Assembly (NCBI GenBank): GCA_964469155.1
Contig: CAYXXU010000104.1
Location: forward strand, 1 to 10,950
DNA: 10,950 nt
Source: CAIWKO01 sp964469155
Lineage (GTDB): Bacteria > Bacteroidota > Bacteroidia > Bacteroidales > CAIWKO01
Direction: 5' to 3'
In this document: positions 1 to 6,296 of the stretch, piece after piece
Numbering within the stretch: position 1 is the stretch's first letter
How the letters are laid out: each line of letters opens with the position of its first letter
Program-made: the position numbers and the translations under genes
The notes under the pieces: model-generated
Databases searched by the model: none
What the model was told of the DNA's origin: nothing
What the model saw: the letters and a program-made list of their open reading frames with translations, nothing else

Positions 1-79
1 GTTGCACATCGTGGGTGATATGAACGAATTGATAGCGTTTTTCGGTGTTGAACCAGAGTTCTTTGCGGTAGCTTTTCAT
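1..79 (-). CDS. YjbQ/UPF0047 family protein, N-terminal fragment
   Basis: Only the first 26 codons are inside the window, running off the left edge. The minus-strand reading starts at the ATG at 79 with MKSYRKELWFNTEKRYQFVH and continues ITHDV. This N-terminus matches the COG0432/UPF0047 family (YjbQ), small soluble proteins that NCBI names secondary thiamine-phosphate synthase enzyme because some members rescue E. coli thiE mutants; their true role is unsettled. The family is about 135-140 residues long, so roughly 110 residues lie outside. The gene follows the HsmA-like gene on the same strand after a 78-nt gap. The call rests on a short stretch but the opening residues are characteristic. 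Confidence 0.7.
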   Translation of the reverse strand, partial: MKSYRKELWFNTEKRYQFVHITHDVQ

Positions 80-157
80 AAATATAGATTTTTTGGGTGC
101 AAATTTATATAAAATGCGATAGAAAAAAACGGATGAATAGGAAAGTGGCTTTGCGGT

Positions 158-526
158 TTACACATCCGAACCCAATATCATTCCGGTGACCATGGGTATC
201 AGCCAGATGATCCACACCACCACGCTAAATTTATGAAAGTTCACGATCATCTTTTCATCTTTGCGAACCATCACTATGGTGGCCCATACCGCATGGAACA
301 ACATCAGCAGTATGGCAGCCAGGCCCGTTAGTCCGTGAAAATTGAATTGGATGAGCGAACCCACCATTTTGCCCATAGCTCCGGTGCCAATGGTGTCGCA
401 GGTCAATCCCAGCCAGAAGACCACCACGTGCCAGACTTTTAATCGTTTTTGGATCTTCTCGGCCCAAACACCTAAGGTATAGATGATGCAGGCGGCAAAA
501 ATAAAGGCTATGGCGATGATTAACAT
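158..526 (-). CDS. HsmA/TIGR03987 family small membrane protein
   Basis: This 122-residue integral membrane protein has about four hydrophobic helices, near residues 2-21, 31-48, 64-88 and 96-118. It resembles the TIGR03987 family (now named HsmA family at NCBI) in length and in the conserved pieces YTLGVWAEKIQ, WLGLTCDTIGTG, HGLTGLAAILLMLFHAVWA and the C-terminal FHKFSVVVWIIWLIP. The His residues in the third and fourth segments could bind a cofactor such as haem, but that is inference. No biochemical function is established that I can name. The ATG at 526 opens directly into the first helix. It is separated from the arsenic/mercury cluster by several unrelated genes, so I do not link it to that cluster. 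Confidence 0.75.
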   Translation of the reverse strand: MLIIAIAFIFAACIIYTLGVWAEKIQKRLKVWHVVVFWLGLTCDTIGTGAMGKMVGSLIQFNFHGLTGLAAILLMLFHAVWATIVMVRKDEKMIVNFHKFSVVVWIIWLIPMVTGMILGSDV

Positions 527-713
527 TGCATTGTAATTTTAATAGGTTAAGTTTATCTGACCAGGCTTTATCTGTTATCCATAGCCTGCAGCGAAATTAA
601 TCAAAATTTAATTTGGGGCAAGAAGATGCAAATATCAGGAAAAAATGTTCTGTTATAATTAATACACGGAAAACAGCTCACTAAAGACAGTGCATATCAA
701 TTCCTGAATTTTC

Positions 714-959
714 TATGCTCCTTTCGGGGTTGTTATGATTCCTTTCGGAGTTATTATTGCTCCTATCGGGGTTGTTATGATTCCTTTCGAAGTTGTTATT
801 GCTCCTTTCGGAGTGGTTATGATTCCTTTCGGAGTTGTTATGATTCCTTTCGGGGTTGTTCTGATTCCTTTCGGAGTTGTTATTGCTCCTTTCGGAGTGG
901 TAATGATTCCTTTCGGAATGGTTATGATTCCTTTCGGAGTTGTTGTTGCTGCTTTCGGC
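714..959. repeat. 21-bp tandem repeat (minisatellite), 11 full copies plus a partial
   Basis: Eleven consecutive 21-nt units run from 714 to 944, followed by a degenerate partial unit to about 959. The plus-strand consensus is ATGATTCCTTTCGGAGTTGTT, with two main variants of the first codons (ATGATT and ATTGCT). Since 21 is seven codons, the array is open in several frames: on plus it would read MIPFGVV repeated (735-1019), on minus TTPKGII repeated (713-994, beginning MERNTPMVALLLPKAA). Neither reading resembles a folded protein and I see no promoter for either, so I call it a repeat. A short expressed repeat peptide cannot be excluded. Variation between units is mostly in single bases, which suggests an old array. 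Confidence 0.85.
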
Positions 960-1021
960 AGTAATAAGGCCACCATCGGAGTATTCCTTTCCACGGGTCA
1001 GGAAGATATTATTACATAAAA

Positions 1022-1055
1022 AAATGCCATCACTTCCCGAACAGTGATGGCATTT
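1022..1055 (-). terminator. Rho-independent terminator for the 1085-1840 gene
   Basis: A perfect 12-bp stem (AAATGCCATCAC at 1022-1033 pairing with GTGATGGCATTT at 1044-1055) encloses a 10-nt loop. On the minus strand the stem is followed by TTTTATG. It lies 30 nt beyond the stop codon at 1085, where a terminator for that gene belongs. Confidence 0.8.
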
Positions 1056-1084
1056 GTATTACTAATAGACAATCTGTTGCAGAC

Positions 1085-1840
1085 TTATTTTATCCCCTGG
1101 TAAATAAATTCGCTCCACTGGTAAGGGTCTTCCGACATGGTGTAAGTGGCTTTGTTGGCTTTGGTTGCCACAGAGGTGGTAGCTGCTTTGGCCGAAATGC
1201 TTTTCGAAGGATCAGATTTTTTGGTCTGAGCCACCGGCACAATGCTTGCCGACTGAAAACCGTACATGGTACCACTCTTCAATCCCAACACCACTACTTC
1301 ACATTGCAAAGTGAACAATATTGGGAGAAATGAGGTAGGTTTTACATCTTTCTCAGGTGTACTACCCATACGCCACAGATAACCAGCGCGATAATTTACG
1401 GATTTCACTCTCAAATGCACCCAACCAGGACCCGAATCCACCACTTCAAAACCACGGGGATGGGGTTCTGACTTAGTCTTCATCCTGTAACCACAACGCT
1501 GCACAACATGAACACCAGCATCCCAACTGCCGGTGCTGATTACTACATCATTGGCCACATCCTGCACATAGCCTGCTACTTTAAAATAAGACACACGCAC
1601 TTTCGAAGCCAATTCATTACCAAGAGTTGTCAGAGCCTTCGACTGATCGATCTGCCTTTTTTGTTCAACTGCCAGGGCATCGTTTGCTTGTCCGTGTAAA
1701 ACTGTATCTTCAACGGGAGGTGAGGTTACATCGGGATCGCCTGCCGTTTTTGTTCCCAAAGCCTCATTACAGGCTGTGGTGTTGTCCATATCGCTCAAAT
1801 CGCGAATGACAACGATTTTTGGAAATTTTCCCATAGGCAT
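1085..1840 (-). CDS. Hypothetical protein with fibronectin-III-like region
   Basis: I do not recognise a named family. The product is 251 residues with no signal peptide or membrane helix. It opens MPMGKFPKIVVIRDLSDMDN, followed by a Thr/Pro/Asp-rich stretch (about 25-50). The middle (about 60-205) has alternating hydrophobic residues and the sequence GLKSGTMYGFQSASIVPV, which resembles the end of a fibronectin type III domain (a turn, then GTxYxFxxxxI). Bacteroidota genomes carry many roughly 200-residue cytoplasmic proteins with this kind of segment and unknown role. The tail (about 206-235) is Lys/Ser/Ala/Thr-rich and low in complexity, then ends in YQWSEFIYQGIK. A strong hairpin follows the stop. 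The long frame and its terminator argue for a real gene; M3 is an alternative start. Confidence 0.6.
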   Translation of the reverse strand: MPMGKFPKIVVIRDLSDMDNTTACNEALGTKTAGDPDVTSPPVEDTVLHGQANDALAVEQKRQIDQSKALTTLGNELASKVRVSYFKVAGYVQDVANDVVISTGSWDAGVHVVQRCGYRMKTKSEPHPRGFEVVDSGPGWVHLRVKSVNYRAGYLWRMGSTPEKDVKPTSFLPILFTLQCEVVVLGLKSGTMYGFQSASIVPVAQTKKSDPSKSISAKAATTSVATKANKATYTMSEDPYQWSEFIYQGIK

Positions 1841-2027
1841 TACAATTTTAAGTTTATAAATAGGAATTAACCCTGCAATAATACTATCATTTTGGCCGCA
1901 AATTAAAAAATCGGGTTTGATTTGGATAAATATCGGTTTCTTAGGGATAATTTTCTCCTAACCTCCTGCAATCGGGTGCAGAAGCCAAATGCAGAAATCT
2001 GTTTTTCTGCAAGCTGCGTCTCAGCCT

Positions 2028-2378
2028 TTACATCTGAATGAAGTTATCCTCCAGAAATTGATAAAAGGCTTTTACCTTATCTTCCGGAATAGTAATAGAT
2101 ATTTCATCAGAAAATTTCACTATCCTGCTTCCCCTGATATATTCTTTGATTTGAAAAATATTCACGGCATAATGAGCGCACACATGGTAGATGATGCTTT
2201 TGTCTAACTGATCGCAACAGTGGGTAAGGCTGTGACATACCGTTATTATTTTGCCGTTTGCCAGGTGAATCTCCGTGTAATTTCTGTCATTTTCAAGGAA
2301 GAAGATATCATCAATCAATATCCATTCCATTTTACTTAGTGAATTGATCACAATAATCTTTTGTTTTTTCTTTTCCAT
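2028..2378 (-). CDS. Stand-alone LytTR DNA-binding domain protein
   Basis: The product has 116 residues and consists almost entirely of a LytTR domain, the DNA-binding module of AlgR/AgrA/LytR-type response regulators. Visible landmarks are WILIDDIFFLENDRNYTEIH near residues 19-38, LANGKIITVCHSL (the strand-turn-strand and following helix, about 39-51), the HAYxVN-type motif appearing as HYAVNIFQIKEY (about 69-80), and a final helix near 102-112. It lacks the receiver domain that response regulators carry, so it must be controlled by expression level or by a partner. LytTR-only proteins are common in Bacteroidota. Two Cys residues side by side (HCCDQ, about 53-57) and another in the core are notable but unexplained. 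Its start at 2378 is the only good one. Its targets are unknown. Confidence 0.8.
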   Translation of the reverse strand: MEKKKQKIIVINSLSKMEWILIDDIFFLENDRNYTEIHLANGKIITVCHSLTHCCDQLDKSIIYHVCAHYAVNIFQIKEYIRGSRIVKFSDEISITIPEDKVKAFYQFLEDNFIQM

Positions 2379-2591
2379 AACAAATTACTTTTATTGGTTA
2401 TTCTATAAACGTAATTTCTTGCCTGAAAAGTGTTGTTTTTTGGAGAAGGCTCAAAAAATTTTTCGATTGTGAACAGGTTGATCAATGGGATTATAAGATA
2501 GGAGAGGAGTTTAGGGGTTTAGACTGTTTGGCTTTTAAGGTGGAAGAGATACACCCTTTGTCAGGAAATAGAATTCCCTGTCTCTTTCAAT

Positions 2592-2631
2592 AAATCAAAA
2601 AGGCCCGCCGCAAGGCAGGCTTTTTTGATTT
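2592..2631. terminator. Bidirectional-type terminator downstream of acr3
   Basis: An 18-bp imperfect stem has left arm 2592-2609 and right arm 2614-2631 around a GCAA tetraloop. The core is GGCCCGCC/GGCAGGC with G-U tolerance, and it is flanked by A-runs on one side and T-runs on the other. It could stop transcription from either direction; the relevant one here is acr3, whose stop codon is at 2711. Confidence 0.85.
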
Positions 2632-2684
2632 TTCTACAATAGAAATCCTTCTACAATACTATTACCTTTCGGTAACAATTGCAT

Positions 2685-2704
2685 AATTGTATCATTTTCA
2701 AATT
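2685..2704 (+). repeat. Left arm of 20-bp inverted repeat flanking acr3
   Basis: ATTGTATCATTTTCAAATTG lies just beyond the acr3 stop codon (about 2686-2705). Its exact reverse complement, CAATTTGAAAATGATACAAT, is at about 3819-3838, upstream of the acr3 start. The arms are about 1.1 kb apart and enclose only acr3. Confidence 0.75.
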
Positions 2705-2710
2705 GTATAA

Positions 2711-3781
2711 TCAGAAGTATTTCTTCTTAAACCAAAATGCCACATTCACCAGGGCTATCATCACGGGTACTTCCACTAAAGGCCCGATAACTGCTGCAAA
2801 AGCCTCGCCTGAATTCATGCCGAAAATGGCAATGGCCACGGCAATGGCCAGCTCGAAATTGTTGGAGGCGGCTGTAAAGGATAAGGTTACGGATTGTCCA
2901 TAGGTGGCTCCAATCTTTTTGCTCATCCAGAAGGATGAAAAGAACATGATCACAAAGTAGATCAGCAGGGGTATGGCTATCAGCACCACATCCAAAGGTA
3001 TCTTCACAATGGTTTCCCCTTTGAGCGAGAACATCACCACTATGGTAAACAACAGGGCTATGAGCGTCAGCGGGCTGATCTTAGGGATGAACTTTGTATG
3101 ATACCATTCTTTGCTTTTTACCCGTATCAGTATAAAGCGCGTGAGAAAGCCTGCAATGAAAGGGATGCCCAGGTAAATGAATACACTTTTGGCAATTTGC
3201 CCTATTGTGATGGCTTCCACGGCATCGTTGGTAGGTATGCCGAACCAACCCGGCAGCACGGCAATAAAAAAGTAAGCATACACCGAAAAGAACAAGACCT
3301 GGAAGATGCTGTTGAAGGCTACCAGCCCGGCGGCATATTGGGTGTCGCCTTTGGCCAGGTCGTTCCAAACGATCACCATGGCAATGCAGCGCGCCAGGCC
3401 TATCATGATGATGCCATACATGTAGGGGAGGTTGGCGTTGTTTTCGCCCGGAAAGAGCTTGAAAAAAGCAATGGCCAGGGCAAACATCAACACCGGACCA
3501 ATGATCCAGTTCTGCACCAGCGATAGGCCCAGCACCTTAAAGTTGCGGAAGACATCGCCCAGTTCTTCGTATTTCACTTTGGCCAAGGGCGGATACATCA
3601 TAACGATAAGTCCTATGGCAATAGGGATGTTGGTGGTGCTGTCGGGCGACGATTTAAGCGAATCCCAGAAGCCGGCAATGGCCGGAAAGAAATAACCTGA
3701 TAAAACACCCACCGCCATGGCCAGAAATATCCACAGCGTAAGATAGCGGTCGAGGAAATTAAGACGTTTGTTTGAAGGCAT
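2711..3781 (-). CDS. acr3: ACR3-family arsenite efflux transporter
   Basis: The 356-residue, about ten-helix inner-membrane carrier extrudes arsenite, As(OH)3, from the cytoplasm using the proton gradient. It matches the ACR3 family in length and in hallmark segments: RYLTLWIFLAMAVGVLSGYF at the N-terminus, MMYPPLAKVKYEELG (61-75), NWIIGPVLMFALA (91-103), GLARCIAMVIVWNDLAKGD (128-146) with the conserved Cys132 needed for arsenite transport, and AASNNFELAIAVAIAIFG with the conserved Glu310 in the last helices. It would remove the product of the ArsC encoded at 6286-6720. It is separated from hgcB by 210 nt of repeat-containing spacer, so it is either a separate transcription unit or a poorly coupled last gene of the upstream operon. 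It is flanked by inverted repeats and followed by a strong terminator. The start at 3781 gives a normal family N-terminus. Confidence 0.96.
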   Translation of the reverse strand: MPSNKRLNFLDRYLTLWIFLAMAVGVLSGYFFPAIAGFWDSLKSSPDSTTNIPIAIGLIVMMYPPLAKVKYEELGDVFRNFKVLGLSLVQNWIIGPVLMFALAIAFFKLFPGENNANLPYMYGIIMIGLARCIAMVIVWNDLAKGDTQYAAGLVAFNSIFQVLFFSVYAYFFIAVLPGWFGIPTNDAVEAITIGQIAKSVFIYLGIPFIAGFLTRFILIRVKSKEWYHTKFIPKISPLTLIALLFTIVVMFSLKGETIVKIPLDVVLIAIPLLIYFVIMFFSSFWMSKKIGATYGQSVTLSFTAASNNFELAIAVAIAIFGMNSGEAFAAVIGPLVEVPVMIALVNVAFWFKKKYF

Positions 3782-3818
3782 GGTTTTAATAATTTAATTA
3801 TACAATTTGAAAATTAGA

Positions 3819-3838
3819 CAATTTGAAAATGATACAAT
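3819..3838 (-). repeat. Right arm of 20-bp inverted repeat, inside a direct-repeat tract
   Basis: CAATTTGAAAATGATACAAT is the reverse complement of the copy beyond the acr3 stop. Around it the core AATTTGAAAAT occurs three times (about 3804-3814, 3820-3830 and 3844-3854), so the spacer carries a short local direct repeat as well. Confidence 0.75.
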
Positions 3839-3856
3839 AATAGAATTTGAAAATTA

Positions 3857-3916
3857 CTTCGTGGAACTTCGTGCATTCCCTGCCTACCGGCAGGCAGGTT
3901 CGTGTACCTTCGTGTA
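3857..3916. repeat. Palindromic dispersed-type repeat with TTCGTG boxes
   Basis: The hairpin CCTGCC-TACC-GGCAGG (3879-3894) continues into CAGG. It is flanked by four TTCGTG boxes, two on each side (about 3858, 3867, 3899 and 3909). Elements of this look (TGCCTACCGGCAGGCAGG) are familiar as dispersed intergenic repeats in Bacteroidota genomes. It lies between hgcB and acr3, where an mRNA hairpin could act as a processing site or an attenuator. The minus-strand frame across it (3798-3998) is an artefact of the repeat. Confidence 0.65.
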
Positions 3917-3991
3917 ATAAATTTCGGTGTTCCTTTTGGTGCTTTACCAGCATTTTTCTTTTTTTAGTTTTTAAGCACTCATTAAATTGAA

Positions 3992-4291
3992 TTAACAACA
4001 GGCACTACCAGAACCGGAACAATCGCAGCTGGGCTCGGTTCCCCTCAGTAAACCATTGATAATGCCGGCAGCGCAGCCTACCCCTGATCTGACACTAATG
4101 GCATCTTCAGGGCAATTCTTGGCACAGGCGCCGCATTCCATGCAATAATCCTTATGCTGAATGAAAGCTTTTTTATCCTGCATTATAAAAACCTCATGCG
4201 GGCACACCATCATACACATCATGCATCCGTTGCATTTCTGCCGGTCGAGTTCGAGGGTTACGACTTCTTTTAAGTAAGTTAAAGTTTTCAT
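3992..4291 (-). CDS. hgcB: HgcB, mercury methylation 2[4Fe-4S] ferredoxin
   Basis: HgcB is the ferredoxin partner of HgcA. Genetic work in Desulfovibrio and Geobacter showed both are required to make methylmercury; HgcB is thought to reduce the corrinoid cobalt and to help deliver Hg(II). The 99-residue product has two CxxCxxCxxxCP cluster motifs, CNGCMMCMMVCP (Cys20, 23, 26, 30) and CMECGACAKNCP (Cys50, 53, 56, 60). It also has the HgcB-specific single cysteine (VGC, Cys73) and a C-terminal CC pair (Cys98-Cys99). Two extra cysteines sit in the tail (PSCDCSGSG, Cys89 and Cys91). The frame is open further upstream, but only the ATG at 4291 gives a family-like N-terminus; it lies 5 nt after the hgcA stop, indicating cotranscription. 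Ordinary ferredoxins lack Cys73 and the CC tail. Confidence 0.96.
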   Translation of the reverse strand: MKTLTYLKEVVTLELDRQKCNGCMMCMMVCPHEVFIMQDKKAFIQHKDYCMECGACAKNCPEDAISVRSGVGCAAGIINGLLRGTEPSCDCSGSGSACC

Positions 4292-4296
4292 GTCAT

Positions 4297-5328
4297 TTAA
4301 ATAAAAAGTGTGATGATCCAACCGATGAGTCCTAAGGCTGCAGCAACGATCTGCACAGGCAGCGAAAGTTTCATTTCTTTCTGCACGCCCGAGAGTGAGG
4401 TAAAAGTGGATGAACCGGTAAAATTCATGGCCATAAAAGAGGAGAGGGCGCCCACCATCAGGTACCAGGAACTGATCTCGATGATACTTGTTCCCAAAAC
4501 ATTGGCATATAACAACAGGGTAGCCATCAGCCATCCGATGAGCAGGCCTTTCAGTGAAAATCGTTTGAAAGGTATCCATGGAAGCAGGATAGGGGTGAGT
4601 ACGCAGCCCGAAACGTAGGCAGCAATCAGGTTTATGACGGCCCTGCCACCTTTTTCCCAGGCAGTGTCCACCGAATATCCATGTAAACTCAATCCGGCCA
4701 GAATAAAGAATACAGCCGGAATCAGCAACATGTAATACTTTCCGTAGGTTATTTCAACCGGTATCAGTTTCATTCTTTCCCAAACCGGAAACTCCACTTT
4801 GCGCATTTCTGCATTGGCACGGTAACCTGATGCAACGAAATCCTTGATATCCTCGGCCCTCACCGGTCCGTAGATCACCCTGATTCCTGTGGCCTCCTTG
4901 ATTTCGTGTGCCGAAACACCCGGTGCCCCCAATTGCGGCAGAATGATCTTGCGGTGATCCACTATATTCAGCAAGGCGTGTATCTTAATTCTTTCGATGA
5001 TCTCCTTGGTTCCGAAGGTGCCTTTACCTGCGGCGCACCAAACGTTGATACCCTTGGTGTCAATGACAAGTATCCATGCATTCATGCCGTTCAGAGCCCT
5101 TCGCAAATGATCGAAGCTCAGTTTGAAATTGGCCGAAACAAAAACATCCGACTTAGCATCAGGTTGACCCACTGCATACAAACCGGGTTCAATAATATAG
5201 TTCATACGCCCCAGGTTCCACCTGACCTTAATGGTTTGCATGATATCCTTTCGGCTCCATGTGGTTGCCACCAAAGGTACCGAACCAAAGACGGTTCTGA
5301 TTTCACCGGTAATGTAAGCTTGTTCCAT
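4297..5328 (-). CDS. hgcA: HgcA, corrinoid methyltransferase for mercury methylation
   Basis: HgcA transfers a methyl group from its cobalamin cofactor to Hg(II), giving methylmercury, at the inner face of the cytoplasmic membrane. The 343-residue protein has an N-terminal corrinoid-binding domain (about 30-185) with the diagnostic cap-helix motif NVWCAAGK at 95-102. Cys98 in this motif is the unusual lower axial cobalt ligand. Other family segments are GRMNYIIEPGLYAVG (40-54), FVSANFKLSFDHLRRAL (63-79) and QLGAPGVSAHEIK (132-144). The C-terminal domain has five hydrophobic helices (about 198-216, 231-253, 261-279, 285-303 and 324-343), as known for HgcA. CO dehydrogenase CFeSP homologues lack the WCAAGK cap and the membrane domain, so the assignment is secure. 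The start at 5328 is 6 nt after the stop of the CcdA-like gene, and hgcB follows after 5 nt. Confidence 0.97.
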   Translation of the reverse strand: MEQAYITGEIRTVFGSVPLVATTWSRKDIMQTIKVRWNLGRMNYIIEPGLYAVGQPDAKSDVFVSANFKLSFDHLRRALNGMNAWILVIDTKGINVWCAAGKGTFGTKEIIERIKIHALLNIVDHRKIILPQLGAPGVSAHEIKEATGIRVIYGPVRAEDIKDFVASGYRANAEMRKVEFPVWERMKLIPVEITYGKYYMLLIPAVFFILAGLSLHGYSVDTAWEKGGRAVINLIAAYVSGCVLTPILLPWIPFKRFSLKGLLIGWLMATLLLYANVLGTSIIEISSWYLMVGALSSFMAMNFTGSSTFTSLSGVQKEMKLSLPVQIVAAALGLIGWIITLFI

Positions 5329-5334
5329 GTTTTG

Positions 5335-6036
5335 TTACATTGTGATCAAAAAATAAAAACCAATAACTATCATGATAATGCCTGCAGCGTATTTCAGAAC
5401 ATTGGCAAATCCCGTAAGCTTTTGTGATATCCTGCCCAGACCCAGCCCGATTCCGATCATGGAGACAGCCAGGGTCAAACCATATCCCAACGCAAAAGAG
5501 AACAACATCATAAAACCCCACAAGGAACTTCCCTTGACAAAAGAAGCAGCCAGGATCACGGGTAAAAACGGGCTGCAACACAGGCCGCACAATGATGAAA
5601 CACCACCAATTGCCAGCCCGAAAAGTATGGCACCAACGATACCGCTTTTCTTGTTCTGTATGTTAACTGATACCCAGAGAATCTTGAACGGAAAGATATC
5701 AATGGTGTAAAGTCCGAAAATAATAGAGATCAAACCTGCACCAATCTTCCAGTAGCTTCCCATTGAAATACTGATAAATTCACCGGCATAACCAATGATG
5801 TAACCAATGACAGACATTGACAATAAAGTTCCTGCCAGAAAAAAGATGCTGCTCCAGAGTATGTTACGGGTTCTACCCGAAGCGCCCACGGCACCCGAAT
5901 AACCCACTACGGTGCCTATGACGGCATAATTGCAGCCGCAACTGAACACCCCAACCACACCCAGCAGGAATACGGCAAACAGAATGGATATTCCTGCCTG
6001 GTCAGAACTTAATACCTGTTGAATCCACTGGTCCAT
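5335..6036 (-). CDS. CcdA/DsbD-like membrane thiol-electron carrier upstream of hgcA
   Basis: This 233-residue protein has about six hydrophobic helices and the internal two-fold repeat of the CcdA/DsbD transmembrane superfamily, which passes electrons from cytoplasmic thioredoxin across the membrane through two helix-embedded cysteines. The first half has GVFSCGCNYAVIGTVVG (Cys33 and Cys35), where family members usually have PC. The second half has GGVSSLCGLCCSPFLPVILA (Cys150, 153, 154), so the reactive positions carry extra Cys residues. It is not the same subgroup as the ArsG-like protein at 8190-8903. It overlaps the stop of the Cys-rich gene by one base (TAATG), and hgcA starts 6 nt later, so the three are almost surely translated from one message. 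It may move reducing power, or a thiophilic metal, for HgcAB or ArsC. That role is inference. Confidence 0.75.
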   Translation of the reverse strand: MDQWIQQVLSSDQAGISILFAVFLLGVVGVFSCGCNYAVIGTVVGYSGAVGASGRTRNILWSSIFFLAGTLLSMSVIGYIIGYAGEFISISMGSYWKIGAGLISIIFGLYTIDIFPFKILWVSVNIQNKKSGIVGAILFGLAIGGVSSLCGLCCSPFLPVILAASFVKGSSLWGFMMLFSFALGYGLTLAVSMIGIGLGLGRISQKLTGFANVLKYAAGIIMIVIGFYFLITM

Positions 6037-6296
6037 TATTTCTTACCTTTTGGGCAGCAAGTAGCATTTGATTTCGGGCAGCATGATTTGGTCGTATCAG
6101 TCGGACCGATCTTTTCGTTCTTTACCATGCTTGACTTATTGTCGGCGTTATTATTACTATTTGTTACCTTAATAACAACTATAGTTATAGCTGCAACCAA
6201 AACCACTGCGAACAGTATTTTGGTCCATGGTTTGCTTTTCTTAGGTTGACAGCATCCATCATCGCATCCGCAATCTTTTTTTACTTCATTTTCCAT
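6036..6296 (-). CDS. Cys-rich single-pass membrane protein, unknown family
   Basis: I do not recognise this 86-residue protein. It has three parts. The short N-terminal tail (1-24) carries KKDCGCDDGCCQPKK with four cysteines. A single hydrophobic helix spans about 25-44 (WTKILFAVVLVAAITIVV). A hydrophilic Asn/Lys/Ser-rich segment then ends in two matching CCPK units (SCCPKSNATCCPKGKK). Clusters of paired cysteines on both sides of a membrane suggest binding of As(III), Hg(II), Cu(I) or another soft metal. Its frame overlaps the 3' end of arsC. The start at 6296 overlaps by 11 nt and 6305 (MNKMENE) by 20 nt; I chose 6296. The stop overlaps the next start by one base. An N-terminus without a signal peptide followed by a Lys-rich flank suggests N-in, C-out topology, but the charge balance is not decisive. 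Confidence 0.75.
   Translation of the reverse strand: MENEVKKDCGCDDGCCQPKKSKPWTKILFAVVLVAAITIVVIKVTNSNNNADNKSSMVKNEKIGPTDTTKSCCPKSNATCCPKGKK

Larger units (their letters stand above)
2379..2710. other. Intergenic region between LytTR and acr3 genes
   Basis: No coding frame in this 330-nt stretch resembles a protein. It contains the terminator at 2592-2631 and, next to the acr3 stop codon, one arm of a 20-bp inverted repeat (2685-2704). The rest should hold the LytTR promoter, which I could not place with confidence. Confidence 0.6.

Noticed and set aside
714..959. CRISPR array
   Set aside because: Units are contiguous 21-mers with no unique spacers and no cas genes nearby.
3098..3695. Plus-strand ORFs inside acr3
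   Set aside because: They are antisense shadows of a well-supported membrane transporter gene.
3798..3998. Minus-strand ORF of 66 residues between hgcB and acr3
   Set aside because: It is the translation of the palindromic and TTCGTG repeats, with no protein-like character.
3998..4579. Longer upstream extension of the HgcB frame (start at 4579)
   Set aside because: The extension overlaps the hgcA coding region in another frame and has no HgcB-like sequence; the ATG at 4291 gives the standard N-terminus.
4297..5328. HgcA being the CO dehydrogenase/acetyl-CoA synthase corrinoid protein (CFeSP) subunit
   Set aside because: The WCAAGK cap motif and a five-helix membrane domain are specific to HgcA, and no Wood-Ljungdahl genes are adjacent.
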